Shown: piece after piece, positions 51,810 to 62,903 of the stretch
Position numbering within the stretch: the stretch's first letter is position 1
Layout of the letters: each line of letters begins with the position of its first letter
From: Kalaharituber pfeilii
Lineage: Eukaryota; Ascomycota; Pezizomycetes; Pezizales; Pezizaceae
DNA: 64,000 nucleotides
Direction: 5' to 3'
Assembly: GCA_015179045.1 (NCBI GenBank)
Contig: WHUZ01000003.1
Span: 620,001-684,000, forward strand
Program-made: the position numbers and the translations under genes
The notes under the pieces: generated by a model
What the model was told of the DNA's origin: nothing
Databases searched by the model: none
Seen by the model: only the letters and a program-made list of their open reading frames with translations

Positions 51810-53203
51810 CTATTTCTCTAGGTCTTTTGGTGCTGGATCACCGATACCATCCTCTGTAATACAATTAGCACGAGCTCGAGAGGCCTGGGCTTCATGTGCC
51901 TTGTTCACTTACCATTAATCGCAAACATGCACTCGGACTCAGGAAGACATGGCGAGTCATATATTTTGCAAATACGGGTCTCGCCACGCCCTTTTTTCAA
52001 GAATAGACTGTAGTACTCACTTATCAGCTTCAATTTCCACATTAGTTGCAGTAATATAAAAGAAACTGACCGCGTCGTCGAGGCATGGGCAATGATGTTA
52101 CCCCCTATTGGCTTCTTGGGGTCTGGGTTGAACATGGCAGCAGGACCTCCATCTACTTGAGCAACAACTTGATTCGTGATGACCACCGCAATACCGAACT
52201 GTACGTCAAAGTGAGGCTTAGTACTCATTGATAGCCCATTCAAACCGGATGACGGCTCCACTCACCTCATCCGCAAGCCTCTGCAACATTCTCATAAACT
52301 TGGCCAGATGCATCTGCCGTGCAGACAGCTCCCCTCTTCCAGAGAAATCTGTCCGATACAGGCTTGTCGCACTATCAATGATCAACAAACTGAATCTCGT
52401 CTCTGTCATCATAGCGGCAGCTTTGTTGAGCAGCTCCAGCTGATGATCTGAATTGTACGCTCTCGCATACGCCACATTATCCAAGACCTCTTCTCCATTC
52501 AGCCCATAGCGAGCAGCAACCGCCAAACACCGAACTGGTCGAAATGTGCCTTCGGTATCGATGTATAGACACTTTCCCTCGCCGCCACCCATGTCAAACG
52601 GAAGCTGGCATGTCACAGCAAGGGTATGGCACAACTGGGACTTTCCGGTTCGGAATTCGCCAAATATCTCTGTTATGGATCCCGTTTCGATACCGCCGGC
52701 TAGTAGAGTATCGAGCTGCTTTGAGCCAGTCGTGATGGATATCAACTCGCTTCGCCGTTGGTGCATCTCTGTAGCGGTCGTAAATCCCATGGGAACATGT
52801 TTGGATGCTGTATCACAACTCTCTTCATTAGCATAACCTCCAGGTCGTGGGTATGGGGCCAACCCTCAGCTAGTATCTTGTCTGCCTTCGCCTCCGAGAT
52901 ACCCTTCACAGTAAGAAGTTGTCGTTTCGGTCTAGACCTCTAGTAAGCCTTCTGCCTCCCAGGACTCAAATAGTTTGATGCAACTGACGTATATGCAATT
53001 GACTCGACAGTATTGAATCCCGCTTCTATCAGCGCCTTGATATCCCGACTTTGAATACCGTTCCCCTATCCAGAGGTTAGCCACTGGGAGTGCAGCCTTA
53101 AAGTGCCATTGCCTACTTCAAGCGCAGCAACAGGAGTCGGCGCTCCTGGGCCTCCGTACTGAGATTGTCCCTCAAGTTCTTGAGACCCTTGCTCATCGCT
53201 CAT
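51810..53203 (-). CDS. RAD51: Rad51 recombinase
   Basis: Exons (minus) 53117-53203, 52989-53065, 52864-52931, 52266-52807, 52071-52198, 51913-52007, 51810-51853; 1041 nt, 346 residues, phase-exact. Gln/Gly-rich N-terminus, helix-hairpin-helix ([15 protein letters not shown]), [14 protein letters not shown], Walker A GEFRTGKS (127-134), IDTEGTF with catalytic Glu163, Walker B LLIID (218-222), [30 protein letters not shown] and [13 protein letters not shown]. Rad51 coats single-stranded DNA and performs strand exchange in homologous recombination. The GFTTATEMH and GGGEGK phrases mark it as Rad51 rather than Dmc1. Two usually conserved positions differ (RPVR for RPER, AVAARYG for AVAERYG). An ACGCGT box lies at 53317-53322, 114 bp before the ATG. 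Confidence 0.95.
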
Positions 53204-53799
53204 TGTTGTTGTGGATTTGGGACGAAGCTGACTGGCTATATGAACTGGCGGATGCTGGAAATCAAGGAATTAGACGAATAAGCTGATTACTGTTTACTCG
53301 GCAGCTCCCAGGGGCGACGCGTTTTGCTAGAGAGCGGGGCAGAGCTGTAAGTAAATTGACTCACGCTCTCACGTGGGAAGTTAATTGAAGTCACGCCAAG
53401 CGTGCTGCTATCCAGGTACCCTGTTCGACAGGCCTGGCCGTTGCCTGGAGAACCTCAGTTGTTCCAAGCTCATCAGACAAACGCAGAAATTTCTCATCCG
53501 TACTCCTCTATACATAGCAGATGTAGCATACAGAATAAAGGTAACATGCAGCGTATAAAACACAACAAAAAGCGTTCAGTGAAATCACAGCCAAGCATGG
53601 TTGTGAAACGAGGTAAAACATGAGTGGTGGTGGGATCATCTAAAAAGCTCATTAAGTATCTACAAGAACCAAAACAGTATTTTGTACAGCAGCAGCAACT
53701 ACCATCGAGATGCTAAACCCAACGCTCTTATGCAAGGTGGCTTCAAATAAAGAACAAAGTCGCAAGGTGGGGAGAAGCTCCATCAGATAATGTTTTTGC
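53204..53799. promoter_or_regulatory. RAD51 promoter / TIM44 3' region
   Basis: A 596-bp spacer between two minus-strand genes. Besides the ACGCGT box no site is called. Confidence 0.4.
53317..53322. promoter_or_regulatory. MCB-like ACGCGT box upstream of RAD51
   Basis: The palindromic hexamer ACGCGT lies 114 bp upstream of the RAD51 start. In yeasts MBF binds this site and drives G1/S expression of DNA-synthesis genes, RAD51 among them. A hexamer can occur by chance, so function is inference. Confidence 0.5.
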
Positions 53800-55598
53800 C
53801 TATATGTAATCTCGCCCAGACTTCTGGAGCTCTATCAGTCTCCATCCTGCGGTTTCCGGATTGCTGAGCTCTTCTGGTAACCGTGTAATGCCTATCGCGT
53901 ATGTGACCTGCTGGACTTTATCCTCCATACCAGCTGCGAGGTTATTGGTCTTAATGTCCCTGAAAACGTGTACTTCTTGTGAGCTACACCTGATAATAAA
54001 GACAGGAATGTCACCGGGCTCCAAAAGTTTTGCTGTCACAATGTCCACGTTCCGTATATCGAGGACCTGACCTGCTGACTTGAGCCCTGCAGTGGTATAT
54101 TGTTTTGTTAATGCTTCATAAACAGAGTACTGGGCTGCTGATAGCCACTGTCTTAAAGTTGCAACATCTCCTTTGACGTAGGCGTCAAGAACTTCAGGAA
54201 GGATGTATTCTCGCAGTTCCCGCAAAAACGGCTCAACTTGGAAGTTAGGATCCATCTCCTTAAACTTTTTGATAACTTGAGCTGTTTCATTCTCTGCGAA
54301 GAAGCCAGCGAATCTATCCTTGATCGTACGACCTGCTTCGATGATTGGATTCTCTGATTCCTCCATGTTTTTCTTCATGGAGAATAGGGATTGTATAAAT
54401 TTATTCGAATCCCGGAATTCCCTCCATTGCTCTTTCCATTTGGCGTCCTTATGGAGGGTAATATTTGTTCCCGCACTGAAGTGGCATTAGATAAATTTCC
54501 AAAACGATTGGGTTAAAGGACAGCCTACTTTGGATCCTCCTCAAACTTCACAGTAGGGTTCTTTTTCGCCATCTCCTTCTCTCTCAATTCACGAGCCTTC
54601 CTTCGTTCTTCTTTCTCTAGAAATCCACCATATCTGCTGCTGCTTCCGTCATCGATCACCTCTTTCACATTTTTGGTCACATCCTGGTAGACTTTGGTCT
54701 CTCTGACCGGCTTCGTTACAGCAGCAACACCCTCTCCAGTCTTTCTCACTACAGTCCGTCCGGCTTTCACGACTGGAGTATTCCAAGTCCAAGCAGCTCC
54801 CTCTCCAACAACCTTTGCTGTTTTCTTCAAAGTCTCCGTTCCTTTGGATGCTGCCTCAGCACTAGCTCTAGCTGAAGCCTCGTATGCCTCCCTTGCCTTC
54901 CTAACAGCAGGCGACTCGGTAAACTGTTGCGCAGAGTCCGCTAGGGCTTTTGTGGACTCATGCCACTCCTTAGATTTCTTAAGTTCCGTTTGGAAGGTCT
55001 CAAGGAAGACCATAAAAGGAGATTTATCCCCATGTGGGGGAGGTGGTGGAGGTGGCTCTTCTTTTTCCTTTGGTTCGTCCTTTTGTTCGTTTTGTTGGGA
55101 CGTTTTTGCTCCACCTTCATTTTGTTCGTCGGTCGATGGCTTCTCATCCGATGGCTTCTCCTTCTCGTCTGCTTTCATTTGGTTGTATCGCAATTGCTGG
55201 AAAACTGAAGCATTAGCCCTCAGAGCTGGTATCCGAGGAGCTAAAGCATCCGAATCAAGGAGAGAACGCCATTGTACCAAACCGCTCAGGCTGGAGGATG
55301 AACATAATCTATTGAATATTGAGGACGAGTACATTCTCGCTATCTTGGGGCTTTTGAAGAGCAGTGACGTAGTTCGGTACAACATATTCCGGGTCATTGC
55401 AAAACCCAACGTTCGCATCGCAACAGGATTCATTTTGGATAGTTTGTTGGTATGAGCCCTATGTCCTTGAGGACGTAAAAGCCCCGTCGGGAGGCTCGAG
55501 TTGCTGGGTGCCCTTTCTAAATGCTGAGCTTCCAATAGGTTAGTGGCGCTTGATGGCGAAAGCAGTTTCAATTGGCGGGGTCCTCGAAGTTTTCCCAT
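53800..55598 (-). CDS. TIM44: Mitochondrial import motor subunit Tim44
   Basis: Exons (minus) 54529-55598 and 53800-54475; 1746 nt, 581 residues, phase-exact. An in-frame Met at 55433 would give 526 residues starting MNPVAMRTLGFAMTRNMLYR, a better presequence, so the true start may be there. A charged linker with a Pro run (KEEPPPPPPPHGDKSP) leads to HGDKSPFMVFLETFQTELKK, KVVGEGAAWTWNTPVVKAG, DAKWKEQWREFRDSNKFIQS and the C-terminal Tim44 domain (FAGFFAENETAQVIKKFKEM, VLDIRNVDIVTAKLLEPGDI, GWRLIELQKSGRDYI). Tim44 tethers mtHsp70 to the TIM23 channel at the matrix side of the inner membrane. Complete. Confidence 0.95.
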
Positions 55599-57885
55599 AT
55601 TGACAAAAACTTGTGGAAGGGTTCAAAGCTTGGCGTGTGCACGTGACCACCATGCAATGTACAGTTCCCGTAACTATAAATTAATTCTATTAGCGTAGGT
55701 TTGCATAATGAGTTCCTGACATTATTCTGCGAGTGTAAGTATCATTCCAAACGCTGGGAGCTTCATCAGCCATGCACAGGATCCAACTTTGTCCTTCGTT
55801 CAGGCTCTTGGGAAGAAGGATATCGATACTGGAGGAGAAGATACTGTAAAGAATCCGCCGAGAGGCTGGAAAGTAAAGTCCCTCAAGCCACAGGCTCTCG
55901 AGAAGTTGCGGCAGATTACGAAAAGTGAAAGAGCTTAACATTGTGATGCTTGACAGGCCGCAGATTTTAAAAGCAGACTCAGAGTAGTTGATTACTAAGA
56001 CTTGCCCAAAGTATTCAATTGGATATTGAGATGTAAGATCCAGTACTAATATTTGCTAGGGTCTGAGAGGCTTAAATTTTCACGAAATTGCTTCGAGTCA
56101 ATGCAATTGTTTCGAAATTCTATCGATGTCTCCCGAGTTACGAGCTTTAAATTGGTTGAACTAATGCATTACCCTGAAAGCTGAAGTCGTAATCAATCTG
56201 CATTACTGGAAATGCCACCAGGTGAAGTTTTTAAGGAAGGAGAGGATGTGACTCTTTATAATACAGGTTCTAAAGATATTACCTCCCTTGAGGTTGAGGA
56301 GATTCTATAAGCGTGGGAGAAAGGTACATGTCAATTTGAAATATGCATTATCATTTCTCCTCGGCTCACGCGTTCTTCCATATAGCTTGTGAAATTACTA
56401 CCTTCGTTCCCATCACTGAAAACCTTAGGTATTACGGGGATACTGTTGAGGATGGCCGCCGCACGAGTATCACTAGTGAAATATTCAGATGAATAGATGC
56501 TACGGGTGCGAAAAGTTATGTTTGTTTAGGTCGAGTATCAGGTGCTTGCTCCTTCGCTAGTTTGAGGATATGGTTACTACTGGAACAAATCTCATCTCAT
56601 ATATATCCTCATGCTCGTTAAGTACCTGGTCCTCCTAGTCCCTGAAGATTGCCAATTGGGATCGCCATGTGACAATCTTTAGATGCTGAGAAATTCACAT
56701 TCATGTCAAATAGACTAATAAAGAACTAGTTATATATTCACGATCGCCAACTTAGTGCGTGATCTGCTATATTGTTATTAGGAACTACCGTAAGCCAACA
56801 GGTTAATTGGTGAAGATTGCTAGGCTTACAAACTACTTCCTCCATAGTCGGTGAGGTCCTGCTGACGCTAGACTTTGACCCGCCTAAATTCTAGTCCGTA
56901 GCACCTTGATATAACACCGCATTCACAGGCTCAGGGTAAATCTGTCATACTGATCAAGTTCCCCAGTACATGTGAAACAGACCGCTACTCATATGCTCAC
57001 CAGTGTCATGCCATGGTAGACTCCAATCGAGGAAACTCAGCTACAAATATGATCAGGAAAGGCTCCACGATGCCTTCTCACCTTTGTTCGAGTCAGCCAA
57101 CTCGGTTGGAAAGCTCAAGTACAAAACATCCCCATCCCATACACACTGCCGCACCCAACACAAATCCGTCAAACTGGCATATGTCCACCCAGCGTGATTA
57201 TTGAATACCGATCCAAGCGAGATAACTGTATCTCCAAGCCATTCCCACGTAACAGGAATCAAACAAAGGATATAACAACCTAAATACGAAAGCAAGGATT
57301 TAATCTCCCTTAAGACTCGAGAAGATTGTCCAGAGGAAATGAGCAGTTGCTATAACCGCATTGTGCGCCAACTCGGGTAAAAACGGATGAGAAGGACCCA
57401 TTGAAGCAGCCAATGAGAGAGCTGTCTCCTGTCTCACTGTCTGCAAAGGCTGGAGATGCATCAAAGAGCCCATCTCAAAGCTCTTCAACTCCGTATGTAT
57501 CGTATTGATTCAACACCAGCTTCTCCAGCAAGTGCTGCAGGTTTATAGTACTAGTAGAAACACTTGTCTGTGGAGGCCAATATGAGCAGCTCCTGAAGAG
57601 CGCTACGAACAGAATAGATATTGAGAGTAGCAGCGCAAGTGGATACTCCATCAGAACCCCATAGTCTTTTGGCCACGAGCTTAAGTCAAGCTTAAGTCAA
57701 GCCGAACATGCTCTGGAAATCTTTGGCGAGATTCGTCTGTTATTGAGTCTCTATGGTTGGTGGCAGGTGCCTCTGGATCCTCTGCGGCCATCCCACTGAA
57801 AAAGCCAATAACCTCAGCATCTCATGCAACAGTGGATTTGTAATCTGGCTGTTTTGGTGTGGCTTTAGTTGGCATTCTGAATCTT
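55599..57885. other. 2.3-kb gene-poor tract between TIM44 and the palindrome
   Basis: The TIM44-proximal part holds its promoter. A short frame from an ATG near 56214 (MPPGEVFKEGEDVTLYNTGS...) stops after about 32 codons and may be a decayed gene fragment. Other frames of 62-83 codons are not recognisable. Confidence 0.45.
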
Positions 57886-57951
57886 GCGCCCTGTTTTGTT
57901 GCGGTAGGTGGTATCAGATAGTTTAGACCTAGCATCAGTATGAATGGCCAG

Positions 57952-58336
57952 GGCGGGATACGACGTAAGAGGTGCAACTGGAACTGGGAAGTGTTTGCTT
58001 GCTACAACGCACCTACAGATATGCAGTGCAAAAAAATCGGCAACTTGAAGGTTCGTTTGCTACATTCTCATTGTGCAAAAAAAAAAAAAAAAAAAAAAAA
58101 AAAGATTGGATCCCGCAACCACCAATGTCAAACTTGTCAATTGCAGCTATTGCATTCCGAATCTTAAGCTACTACTGCTATCACTATCACTGTCTATGCC
58201 TTCTGCTATAGCACTCAATCAGCCTACTCAAAATGTCAGAACTACGAGCAAAGTGGACCTTCCAAAGGATGCTGCAGGTTTGCTGAAAAATAGACCTACT
58301 GTAAGTATGCATTTCCTTGCAATGCTGATGTCTGCA
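57952..58336 (+). pseudogene. Retroelement gag-like fragment with degenerate zinc knuckle, left arm
   Basis: The plus-strand frame around the poly(A) reads FCYSTQSAYSKCQNYEQSG then PSKGCCRFAEK. This resembles a C-x2-C-x4-H-x4-C zinc knuckle (as in non-LTR or LTR retroelement gag) with the second Cys (Tyr) and the His (Pro) lost. The frame changes between upstream and downstream parts, so it is decayed. A 24-A run interrupts it at about 58078-58102. Confidence 0.4.
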
Positions 58337-58744
58337 TAGGAGTTTTATTATAAGATAACAGCATGTACTCTGTTATTTCTATTCCAATTGCCAATAATAG
58401 GTCTGGAGTGAGGATATTGTGAGGGTTGAGTCTGCCATAATAGTGGTGCAATGCAATGATGTGATGCAATAGTGTGATGCAGTTTGCTATAGCAAGTGAA
58501 ATGATACTAGACAGAAAATAAGTATTTGGACAGGGGATATATGCATATTTATGCGCTATGCAGTTTTCGGCATAAACTAGCATATTTTGATATGCTTGGC
58601 CGTTGGTAGCCATAAGACTAGACCAAATGTCGTGATAGGTGTCCAAAGTTTATTATGTAAGAAAGTATTTAGACAGCTGACATAATGAAATTTGGATGGC
58701 TGACATAATGATTTGGATCTCAGAAGCATAAGATTGTAGTACTT

Positions 58745-58925
58745 TAAAGGGCCATTCCGGAGGTTATCTCGGAGGCCGTTCTGACGACTATCCTTGAGGG
58801 CGATATTTTTGAAGCTGTTGCAGAGGCCGTCTTGAGTAGGCTGTTTTGAGGCGGCTATTCTACTAATATAGGCTGTGCCGGAGGCTGTTCTATAGGCTGC
58901 GCCGGAGGGCTGTTTTGAGCGCTGT
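58745..58925 (-). repeat. 12-bp minisatellite, inverted block (GGCTGTTCYGAG-like on plus)
   Basis: Imperfect 12-bp units of the type GGCTGTTYYGAG/CCGGAGGCTGTT run along the plus strand. They are the reverse complement of the unit at 58978-59212. Confidence 0.65.
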
Positions 58926-58977
58926 TCTGACTTAGTTATTATTATATTCGGGTACTAGTATTAATTTAGCTATTTCC

Positions 58978-59212
58978 ACCCTCCGGAACGGCCCATGGAA
59001 TAGCCCTCGAAAAAGCTTTCGAAACAGCCAACGAAATGGGCCACGGAACAGCCTTCAGAAAATAACCCTCGAAAATAGTCCTCAAAACGGCTCCCAGAAC
59101 AGCCACCCTAACAGCCCACGGAATAGCCCTCGACATGGCCCTCAAAACAGCCTCCGGAATAGCCTCAGGAACAGCCTCTGGAATAGCCCCTGGAATAGTT
59201 CTTAGAATATCG
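58978..59212 (+). repeat. 12-bp minisatellite, unit close to CCYYCGGAAYAG, about 18 copies
   Basis: About eighteen consecutive 12-bp units with one or two indels (for example CCCACGGAATAG, CCTCCGGAATAG, CCTCTGGAATAG). On the minus strand the frame reads 4-residue repeats such as EAIP/EAVP. The array is bounded by an AT-rich spacer that separates it from the inverted block at 58745-58925. Confidence 0.85.
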
Positions 59213-60020
59213 AAATAGAACAGTAGGGACCTATTTTCAGTACTCTCACCCACTATTATCCCAGCTTTAGAATTGGTAGCCTCAGAAGTGGTAACCTCAG
59301 GAGTGGTAGCTTCAGGATTGATAGCCTCAGAATTGGTAGCTGAATTGGCATACATATGTGAAGCTCTTTATGCAATACTTTCAATGTATGCACATGTTGA
59401 TTATGATATATTCATTGTTTTGGCTATCGCTCTTATTGACATGGGCTTGCTTAAGCTGTTCGGTATATGTGAATACCTTAGTGCCATGATGGCTGCTCTT
59501 GTTCTAGACGTTATCTCTGGACCTATCAGACAGAATATTAGTGACTTTCTTGCTAGTAAAATCATTGAGTCTCCATTTACCTTTTGTGCCTGCCATTGTT
59601 GTATATATAATCAGGGGAATCTGTAAGGGTTACTACTTGAGAGTTAGAGCTGTAGGGTCGAAAATCATTATGTCAGCTGTCCAAATACTTTCTTACATAA
59701 TATACTTTGGACACCTATCACGACATTTGGACTAGTCTTATGGCTATCAACAGCCAAGCATATCAAAAAAATGCATAGTTTATGCCGAAAACTGCATAGC
59801 GCATAAATATGCATATATCCCCTGTCCAAATACTTATTTTCTGTCTAGTATCATTTCACTTTCTATAGCAAACTGCATCACACTACTGCATCGCATCATG
59901 ACATTGACATTGCATTGCACCACTATTATGGCAGAACTCAACCCTTACAATATCCTCACTCTAGACCTATTATTGGAATAGAAATAACAGAGTAGATGCT
60001 GTTATATTACAACAAAACTC

Positions 60021-60414
60021 TTATGCAGACATCAGTATTGCAAGGAAATGTGTACTTACGGGAGGTTTATTTTTCAGCAAACTCACAGTATCCTTTGGAA
60101 TGTCCACTTTGCTTGTAGTTCTGACATTTAGGGTAGGCTGATTGAGTGCTATAGCAGAAGGCATAGACAATGATAGTGATAGCTGTAGTAGCTTGAGACT
60201 TGGAATGCAATAGCTGCAATTGACAAATTTGACATTGGTGGCCATGAAATCCAATTTTTTTTTTTTTTTTCACAATGAGAATGTAGCAAATGAACCTTCA
60301 AGTTGCCGATTCTTTTTGCACTGCATATCTGTAGGTACGTAGTCAAATTGTAGCAAACAAACACTTCTCCAGTTCCAACTTGCACCTCTTAAGTCGCATC
60401 CCGCCTTGGCCATT
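60021..60414 (-). pseudogene. Retroelement gag-like fragment with degenerate zinc knuckle, right arm
   Basis: The inverted counterpart of 57952-58336. Here the knuckle reads PKCQNYKQSGHSKGYCEF: Cys-x2-Tyr-x4-His-x4-Cys, keeping His and the last Cys but not the second Cys. This copy is therefore closer to a working knuckle than the left one. Family assignment (gag-like) is inference from the knuckle alone. Confidence 0.45.
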
Positions 60415-60475
60415 CAAACTGATGCTAGGTCTAAACTATCTGATACGACCTACTGCAACCAAACAGGGCCTACTG

Positions 60476-62903
60476 TAACAGTGTTAAGTACTGCGAAACC
60501 AGCACCGTAGTGCGCCTTGTACTAATACTTTGAACTAATGCTAGCCGTGTAAAATGTTTTGCCGTTGGTTGTATCCGTGGACAGCAAATGCCCTCTTCAG
60601 CTCCGAATATTGTATTAGAGTACTGATCGGTGGACTGCTACTGGGCAATTTGCGCATCCCACTGGCCGGAGGGGGAGGGACAGCGGAGGGGGTAGGGCGA
60701 GGCCTGGTAGCATATCTGTATAAATACACGGAGCATCAGTAAGGTTATAACTAGCAACCCGCTAACAACCTGCTAGCAGTATAATTTATAAAAAGACATT
60801 ACCATTGTTATTCTATTTTTTCATAGTCTGGCTGCCTATTTTCATCCTACTTTACAATGGATGGCTATTTCAGGCTAGTCTAGATTTCACGCTCTGGGTA
60901 TGCATGGAAATTGATGCCAGCGCCGGCGCCGCGACTTGGAAAATGCACGCTTTGCCTGACCCCCCGGTTGACATAGTCCTGGGTGACAAGAGAAGCAAGT
61001 CTTTGAAGAATAGGTTACTGCAGCTGAAGTGTGAAGTGCATTTCTCGGGATCGTGCTCCTGCTAAGCTAGTCAGTTGAGTAGCTGCAGTCTCTAGACTGC
61101 TTAGAACCCCGAGTTAGGGACAGCAAGAACCCAGTACATGCATGTCGACACCTCACACTCAATGTCTGAATAGCATTTGAGAATGTCAAAAGAAGGAATG
61201 GGGTACATCTTCCATGAGACTACTATGATAACTCTACCTACATAACACTACGGGGTAAAATTAAAAAAACTAGCTAGCGATCTTCAAGTTTGCTGCTCAT
61301 GTAGAGTACTTGATGTCTTCCTTTTTCCCCCTCCCTCTTTTGTCGTTGCTGCATGCTGAACATCGTTCCGGAACAAGTCACCGTCCAGAAGGTACGCCAT
61401 CAACAGAACCCATTCCTGGCAAGTAGTAGTAGGCAGGTATGCTGGTGTTACTGGTACTAGTAGTAGTGTATTTCGTGCTATAGAATTAGAGAGAGTGCGA
61501 ATTGAAGCTGGAGTCAAAACCGGGGGGTGCCAGGAGCCCCAGTAATTAACTGGGGACCCCCCGTCTAGTCTGGTTGCTCCCCTGTTAATGAGGCCAGCCG
61601 AAAGAAATTCGGGCCAGGCTGGCCCGAGAAGGGGGGGGTATTCAGGCCAGGTTGGCCCAACGTTCTTTCTCATGCACTGTCACTGCCCCTGCCGCCTTTT
61701 TACGCTATGCACTGCATAGCCCTCTGAATTGACTCCAGACGCAATTCGCAATCTCTCTATTGTAAATGCATCGATTGTGCAGTGTAAGCGGAAGCGCTGG
61801 CTAGAGAACTTCAGCCAAACCCCTCTTTACATAAGATTTCGTGCCTGTAGGCAATAAATAGAAGAGTTCTATAGCACTGTATTCGATATTTTCTCATCGA
61901 GTTCTGTATCAACCTCTATAAGAGCAGGATGGTTGGTTTGCCGGACTAGTGGTGATGCTGCGCAGCAATGGTATGCAGGGGACTAGTATATGTACTCATG
62001 CAATTGATTGCGCCTGTGCAATCGCAGCGTTCGTACGAAGTTATTTGTGTGCACACACATGCACCCCCGCATATGCGCTATACAGTAATCCCAATAGGTT
62101 ATTATTATTATGAAGAGATGCAAACGGGCAAAAAGGCAAAAGATAAACACACGAGCCAAAACAGATTAAAAAAGTACATGGCCCGAATCGGGCCAGGGCG
62201 GTTTCACCAGCGCCTCTAGAGTACCCGAGGCCTCGCAGTGCCGCGTTGCCTTGGTACCTAAGCAAAGCAGCCGCTACTTACGGCCAAGTTACTCCCCTTC
62301 CCACCCTCCAAGAAGGAAAAAAATCCAATCCTTTCCTTCTTCACACTAACTCTCTCACCCCACACACACCGACACACTACGCTGCCAACATAAACAAACA
62401 TCCCCCCCGTCCCCCCCATTCCTTCCTCATTCTCTCTCGCTTGCTCCTTCCCTTCCTCACCACTCCCTCTCCTCCTCTTGCTCTCACTCCCGTTCCAACG
62501 CTCCCTGGCTTATCGAGTAGAAATTCTACACGTCTACCACGTCCAATACGACAGACAAACACGAACTACTGGTACTTAGAAGGGGACGAGAAAGCGTTAA
62601 CGTTTCGCTGAGTTCCGAGTTCTGCCTGCAATATCTGTCTTAGCAGTTCCATAGCCCACACGACAGCAGTGCTGCTGTTTGGGTAACAGTAGCAACCGGA
62701 TCCAACAGGTTTAGGTGCGTGTCACGGGGTGCCTGGTTCGAGCTTTACGTGAATGCTGTCCAATTCTGTCAATGTGCCTGAATTACTGATGGATGAGATT
62801 TAGGGCGCCCAGGGAAACGGTGAAGCGTAGAAACACGAACGAATTAGGGTGGAATACTGTATCTTCACAACACTACCGGAGCCTGAAATCACAGGACTAA
62901 ACC
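60476..62903. other. 2.4-kb gene-poor tract and cyclin upstream region
   Basis: It includes duplicated GGCCAGG(C/T)TGGCCC words near 61612 and 61645, the motif CTAGTCTGGTTGC near 61564, and a pyrimidine-rich leader (62280-62520) that probably belongs to the cyclin gene. No other gene is supported. Confidence 0.45.

Larger units (their letters stand above)
58507..59848. mobile_element. 1.34-kb Tc1/mariner-type non-autonomous element with ~200-bp inverted ends
   Basis: It starts CTAGACAGAAAATAAGTATT and ends with the complement, TA on both sides (58505-58506 and 59849-59850). The termini match the MITE at 5256-5562, including the AGCCATAAGAC and GTAAGAAAGTATTT interior blocks. The unique middle carries a 12-bp minisatellite in both orientations and a short unassigned plus-strand frame (59273-59626, hydrophobic in parts). 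No transposase motif is seen. It forms the inner part of the larger palindrome. Confidence 0.85.
57886..60475. repeat. Nested ~2.6-kb imperfect palindrome (two ~820-bp inverted arms)
   Basis: The left arm (about 57886-58715) is matched in inverted orientation by the right arm (about 59661-60475). The match runs from GCCCTGTTT(T/G)GTTGC and GTATCAGATAGTTTAGACCT at the outer edges, through TTGTCAATTGCAGCTATTGC and TATGCCTTCTGCTATAGCAC, to the Tc1/mariner-type ends CTAGACAG and on to GTAAGAAAGTATTT. Indels include a poly(A) of different length (about 24 versus 14) and small gaps. The axis lies near 59180. Arms are about 90 percent alike by eye, not measured. Confidence 0.9.

Noticed and set aside
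51810..53203. Could the recombinase be Dmc1?
   Set aside because: [14 protein letters not shown] and the GGGEGK phrase before IDTEGTF match Rad51; Dmc1 has different residues at these sites.
57940..58211. Lys-rich frames across the palindrome's left arm
   Set aside because: The Lys run is the poly(A) tract translated; the two halves are in different frames and belong to a decayed element.
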